This document shows positions 61,901 to 64,000 of a DNA stretch of 64,000 nt, in pieces. The stretch's first letter is position 1. Each line of letters opens with the position of its first letter. The notes under the pieces were generated by a model. It did not search any database. It was not told where the DNA came from and saw only the letters and a program-made list of their open reading frames with translations. The DNA comes from Lewinellaceae bacterium (GTDB lineage: Bacteria > Bacteroidota > Bacteroidia > Chitinophagales > Saprospiraceae): assembly GCA_020636405.1 (NCBI GenBank), contig JACJXW010000004.1:1054001-1118000 (forward strand), written 5' to 3'. A program made the translations under genes and the position numbers.

Positions 61901-63336
61901 CGACAACGATCCCGGGATACCTGCCCCGATCCGGCATGTTGGGGATGACCGACTTCGATTCTCCCGGTTGGGACTTTATCGTCGGCCTGCAACCCAATAT
62001 CCGCAACCTGACCGAGGACCAGCGCTTCAACCCCAACCCCAACAACATTCAGGGAGACTGGCTGCGGGAAAATTCCGACTGGATTACCGGTAGTGTGTTC
62101 CAGAATCAGGAGGTCATTCAGCAGTATACGCAGAGCTACGATGTGCGGGCTACGGTAGAACCTTTTAAAGATTTCCGGATAGACCTGGAACTGAACAAGA
62201 ATTATTCAGAAACTTTCACCGAGACCTTTAAGGATACTTCTATCGTGGATGGGATCAAACAACTGGTGCACACGGTGCCCATTGAGATAGGGCAGATGCA
62301 GGTGACCTATTTCGCGCTGCAGACCCTGTTTCAGGATAGCCGCGATGAGATCATCGGCCTGTTCAAGGAGTTTGAAGCCAATCGCGTTATCATTTCCAAC
62401 CGGTTAGGTGTCGGGGAACATGAGGATGAGAACCTGGCGGACCTGGGCTACTCGCGCGGTTTTGGCAACACCCAGCAGGAAGTGCTCATTCCCGCCTTTA
62501 TGGCCGCTTATACCGGGGAAGATGCCCGCAAGGTCAGCCTCAATATTTTCGACGCCATGCCGAAAGTGAACTGGCGCCTGACTTACAACGGCTTGTCGCG
62601 GGTCCCGCTTTTCCAGGACATCTTCCAGAATTTCTCGTTGACCCATGGTTACCGGACGACCCTGGCGGTGAGCAACTTCCGTTCCAGCCTTCCTTACCTG
62701 GCCAACCGAGACACAGAACCGATCGATACGACCAGCTTTAACTTCTATCCTAGGCTGGAGATATCGGATGTTGTCATTCAGGAGTCTTTCTCTCCGTTGA
62801 TCGCCGTCGATGCCACGCTCAAGAACGGTATGTCGTTCAATGTGGATTATAAGAAATCGAGGGGGCTGGCACTCAGTACGGTCAGTTATCAGCTAAATGA
62901 AACACAGACCAAGGAGATCGTCCTGGGCTTCGGTTACCTGATGCGCAATGTGGACATTCCGTTCCTGACCGGCAGTAATAAAAAGAAGGGGAAAGGAAGC
63001 CGGGATCGGGAGCAGCCCGACCAGCAACAAGATCCCAATCAACGAAATAACCGCGGGCCGCGCGGCCGGGGACTGCAGGGCAAAGACCTGGACGTCAACT
63101 TTAACTTCTCCCTGCGCGACGATGTGACCTTCGCCCACCGCCTCGACCAGGGCATCATCGAACCGACCCGTGGCAACTATACCCTGAGCTTGTCTCCATC
63201 TGCGGAATACCAGCTCAACCGGCGCTTGTCGCTCCGTTTGTTCTTTGATTACCGGCGAACGGTGCCGAAGACCTCGGCAGGTTTCCCTCGGACGGACACT
63301 TCCGGAGGTGTCATCGTCAGCTTCCAGCTGAATTAA
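55936..63336 (+). CDS. sprA: SprA/Sov, outer-membrane translocon of the type IX secretion system
   Basis: SprA is the giant barrel through which type IX cargo crosses the outer membrane and is needed for gliding and surface export. Starting at the ATG at 55936, the protein has 2466 residues, within the family range, with a signal peptide (ILLPYCLLLGIATSALNA). Recognisable family blocks include FDEYFDLRQKQEERAYF near 110, GGTTVDIRPQGNIDLTFG near 155 and VVYIDDFEGSGSSFDLRIP near 840. Two charged low-complexity inserts occur, near 1940 (KRGEEKKEGEEEEKDKKNK) and near 2355 (KKKGKGSRDREQPDQQQDP), probably loops. It explains how proteins with sorting tails, such as the product of 9161-13285, can be exported. 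Confidence 0.97.
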   Translation: MLKAMSRILLPYCLLLGIATSALNATESGALMDDPYAIPFVIAADTIPDIEERYGDFVTEGADNPFDLEDPSIIEKNIDYDPASGNYIITEQIGDLDFRPPTFLTFDEYFDLRQKQEERAYFNRLAGIASGEGSSSLDPLAKIDVENNLLDRLFGGTTVDIRPQGNIDLTFGVDFSRVDNPILTERQRLQGGFDFDMNINMNVTGKIGEKLNLTTNYNTNATFNFDNQIKLDYNSDNFDEDAIIKKIEAGNVSLPLRGNLIQGAQSLFGLKTELQFGHLRLTAIASQQKSQQENIQVEGGAQIQQFEVRADEYDENRHFLLSFYNRDNFERSLRNLPQINTLFKIKKLEVWITNDRNEVTDVRDIVAMADLGEPLQLVSPDKVDPNPTWNRRDLIDNKPLPDNAANNLYSRILSRGEAVRDIDRAVSTLQSEFGLQQARDFEKVSARKLRESEYTFHPELGFISVNINVQPDQVLAVAFEYEYNGNILRVGEMSVNNGTVSTDTMDLTPKVLFVKMLKSTTQRTDVPTWDLMMKNVYSIGAFQVNQQDFRLDIFYDDPGAGQKRFLPETRIAGKPLLRVFNLDNLNTQGDPQPDGVFDYVPGVTINPRNGRIMFPVLEPFGRTLADSISNDLLERKYVYDSLYETTLFLAQEAAEQNRYIIRGEYKSSVSSEISLGAFNIPQGSVTVNAGGQRLQEGKDYEVDYNIGKVRILNDAILQSGVPINVSFEDNTLFGFQTKTMVGLRADYELDENFNIGATYLQLFERPFTQKVNVGDDPINNKIFGLDLNMSREAPWLTRIVDGIPGISTKEMSTINVTAEAAALKPGHARAINQNRKDKGGVVYIDDFEGSGSSFDLRIPTNRWYLSSVPQNDEQNNNPIFPESALINDLRYGANRARLNWYRIDPGARSRAAGDDDNPYTSQVPQQEVFPNLQLTPDQLPNIQTLDMAYYPNERGPYNFDTPSGYPGYTQGVEFLGDSMVLRDPQTRWGGIMRDLNTNDFQTANIEFLEFWMLSPFLDPESPTNPDQNYELKEGDLYINLGNISEDILRDSRIFFENGLPGPANPERRTDETSWAKVPVSQQIVRAFDNDRETRARQDVGLDGLDNEEERRKFAPYLDAIRAANTEAAARLEQDPAYDDFRYYRDGTFGDQDGVLRRYRDFNNPEGNSRSNDNSNERQTSTNIPDAEDLNQDNTLNETESYFQYKIPLRANPTDPREIDIERTPFVTDRRVSDDGERIWYRFRIPLNGPEKVAVGGIRDFRSIRFMRMFMHGFRAPVVLRFARLELVRNQWRRYRGDLSQLGGPGAPVCSPDSTFFNVDNVNIEENNGRQPFNYVLPEGIQREQSVGVFSALQNEQSLSINVRDLCDGDERAIFKIINMDMRVYDRFKMFVHAEEKGIKVPDGALSLYVRLGSDFKNNYYEYEIPLVMSDSTLLNGNPNSDEYKREVWKPENEFDFSLDDFVRLKEERNADGTPLNAIFQKELPTPTGGMARLKILGNPSVGQVKVVMVGIRNIYDFDNVPYDAEVWVNEMRLTGLDERGGAAATARVDAQLADFGSITAAGNISSIGFGAIDQKVQERQRERITGLDLAANFNLDKFLPENWRVRLPFYAQYSNTAKRPEFDPYDLDITLKDKLSSADNQARDSIRAQAEEVTTIKSVNFTNVRKERADNSKPPMPWDISNFSVSYSFTETEYRDPIIEFDEEQKHTGALDYTYSTRTNYIEPFKKLNGEMLRLIKEINFNPLPNSFSFSSVMNRRFQTTRYRFTDVDPRFKTFYNKRFMWDRDYDLQWDLTKSLKFNFNASNSSVIDEPDETALIEQYGFDRAREIRRDSIWENIKNFGRPKNYQHNLNVSYNLPLRYLPFFGDWVTAKANYTGGYNWTAAALNVDSLGNLIQNNQNRSGNVDLNLEKLYDKVGYLKKINRGAKARPGRPSGGQRTPPKRGEEKKEGEEEEKDKKNKDREPSAVERVIVRPLLSVRRVRFNYSEQFSTTIPGYLPRSGMLGMTDFDSPGWDFIVGLQPNIRNLTEDQRFNPNPNNIQGDWLRENSDWITGSVFQNQEVIQQYTQSYDVRATVEPFKDFRIDLELNKNYSETFTETFKDTSIVDGIKQLVHTVPIEIGQMQVTYFALQTLFQDSRDEIIGLFKEFEANRVIISNRLGVGEHEDENLADLGYSRGFGNTQQEVLIPAFMAAYTGEDARKVSLNIFDAMPKVNWRLTYNGLSRVPLFQDIFQNFSLTHGYRTTLAVSNFRSSLPYLANRDTEPIDTTSFNFYPRLEISDVVIQESFSPLIAVDATLKNGMSFNVDYKKSRGLALSTVSYQLNETQTKEIVLGFGYLMRNVDIPFLTGSNKKKGKGSRDREQPDQQQDPNQRNNRGPRGRGLQGKDLDVNFNFSLRDDVTFAHRLDQGIIEPTRGNYTLSLSPSAEYQLNRRLSLRLFFDYRRTVPKTSAGFPRTDTSGGVIVSFQLN

Positions 63337-63377
63337 TTGGTGCTTCTGTAAAGTAGCTTTCCCAGCAACCCTAGTTT

Positions 63378-63428
63378 AACCCGGATTATTCATGAAATTG
63401 CTCGATATCATGGATAATCCGGGTTTCT
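63378..63428 (+). terminator. sprA terminator hairpin
   Basis: AACCCGGATTATTCATGA (63378-63395) pairs with TCATGGATAATCCGGGTT (63408-63425) over 18 bp with one G-U pair. A short T tail follows, 42 bases after the sprA stop. Confidence 0.7.
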
Positions 63429-63534
63429 GGCCTATCTCGATATCTGACAGCTGCAGGCCCTCCTCGTTTTTAGAATGATCAAAACTCTTGTTATCTTCAC
63501 TGTTTAGGAAGACATTTAAAATTAAGTCACCACC

Positions 63535-64000
63535 ATGGAAGGTAACCAAAAACGACAGGAACCTTTATCCTCCTCCGATTGGATGGCGGAAGCCGAGGCG
63601 GCTATGATCCGTTACTGCGGAGCATTTTCCCCCATCCTGATCGGCCGGGCAAAAGGGTCTTACATTTACACCAATGATGGGCGTGCCATTCTGGACTTCA
63701 CTTCCGGACAGATGTGTTCGGTATTTGGGCACAACCATCCGGAGGTGGCCAAGGCCATTGCCAAGGCCTCCGAGGAGAGCATTCACCTGCTGAGCACCAT
63801 GTTGTCTCCACCGGTCATACAACTGTGTAAGGAACTGGCGGCCATGCTGCCAGAGGGGCTGGATAAGGCCATTCTGGTTAACACCGGCGCTGAGTCCAAT
63901 GAGATCGCTCTTCGTATGGCCAAGCTTTCCACGGGTTGTTTTGAGGTGCTGGGTTTTACCGGCTCCTGGCACGGTATGACAGCAGGTGCGAATTCCAGTA
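63535..64000 (+). CDS. Class III PLP-dependent aminotransferase, 3' end cut by window edge
   Basis: Only the first 155 codons are present. The frame starts at the ATG at 63535 (MEGNQKRQEPLSSSDWMAEA) and stays open to the window end. Class III (ornithine/GABA/dialkylglycine-type) features are visible: YIYTNDGRAILDFTSGQMC (about residue 43), FGHNHPEVAKAI, the cofactor-phosphate loop NTGAESNEIALRMAK (about 115) and GFTGSWHGMTAGA (about 139). The wording of these motifs looks closest to 2,2-dialkylglycine decarboxylase-type proteins, but substrate specificity cannot be settled on this fragment. The PLP lysine lies beyond the window. Confidence 0.88.
   Translation, partial: MEGNQKRQEPLSSSDWMAEAEAAMIRYCGAFSPILIGRAKGSYIYTNDGRAILDFTSGQMCSVFGHNHPEVAKAIAKASEESIHLLSTMLSPPVIQLCKELAAMLPEGLDKAILVNTGAESNEIALRMAKLSTGCFEVLGFTGSWHGMTAGANSS

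Noticed and set aside
1..64000. Search for tRNA, rRNA, CRISPR arrays, transposases and prophage genes
   Set aside because: Nothing in the window matched the look of these elements when read through; no integrase or transposase motif appears in any convincing frame.

Overview
The window looks like a chromosome segment of a gliding-type Bacteroidota, most likely in or near the Saprospiraceae. The grounds are a full-length SprA (type IX secretion translocon), a PorV/PorQ-family protein next to a CTD-bearing secreted protein, a MurF-Alr fusion, a carboxypeptidase-regulatory-domain TonB receptor, and Bacteroidota-type promoters (TTG ... TAnnTTTG). There are no rRNA or tRNA genes, no CRISPR arrays, and no recognisable transposase.

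Layout. 1-4.8 kb: a partial acidic protein, carB without its allosteric domain, and a lipoprotein, all on the minus strand. 5.3-14.4 kb: a plus-strand trio of TonB receptor, giant secreted protein with a sorting-type C-terminus, and PorV-like barrel, with a perfect hairpin in each gap. 14.5-21.9 kb: housekeeping and small unknown genes (greA with a promoter-hairpin leader, HIT hydrolase, ruvC, a flippase-like membrane protein, DUF3108, DUF4230, a carboxypeptidase-regulatory-domain protein, a GNAT acetyltransferase).

21.9-42.8 kb: a beta-glucan (laminarin-type) utilisation locus. Ten minus-strand genes run from a glycosidase fused to a predicted outer-membrane barrel, through a repeat-rich surface lipoprotein, a GH16 lipoprotein, a GH17 lipoprotein, a cytoplasmic GH94-clan phosphorylase (GH161/GH149-like), a GH30 lipoprotein, a GPH-type sugar symporter and a small membrane protein, to two cytoplasmic GH17 enzymes. 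A divergent one-piece membrane regulator (propeller, Y_Y_Y, transmembrane helix, LuxR-type HTH) faces them. The locus has no susC or susD. The inferred scheme is that surface GH16, GH17 and GH30 cut beta-1,3/1,6-glucan, the repeat lipoprotein holds it, the barrel fusion sits in the outer membrane as enzyme and possibly pore, the GPH carrier imports oligosaccharides, and the phosphorylase and internal GH17s finish them.

42.9-64 kb: purD, murF-alr, three chained parvulin/SurA-type chaperone genes ending at a strong bidirectional terminator, two adjacent POT peptide transporters on the minus strand, ruvA, sprA, and the start of a class III aminotransferase that runs off the window. Several intergenic gaps hold short inverted or simple-sequence repeats (around 4.9, 19.2, 32.7, 33.6, 49.2 and 55.0 kb). 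One of them appears to have run into the 5' end of a lipoprotein gene.
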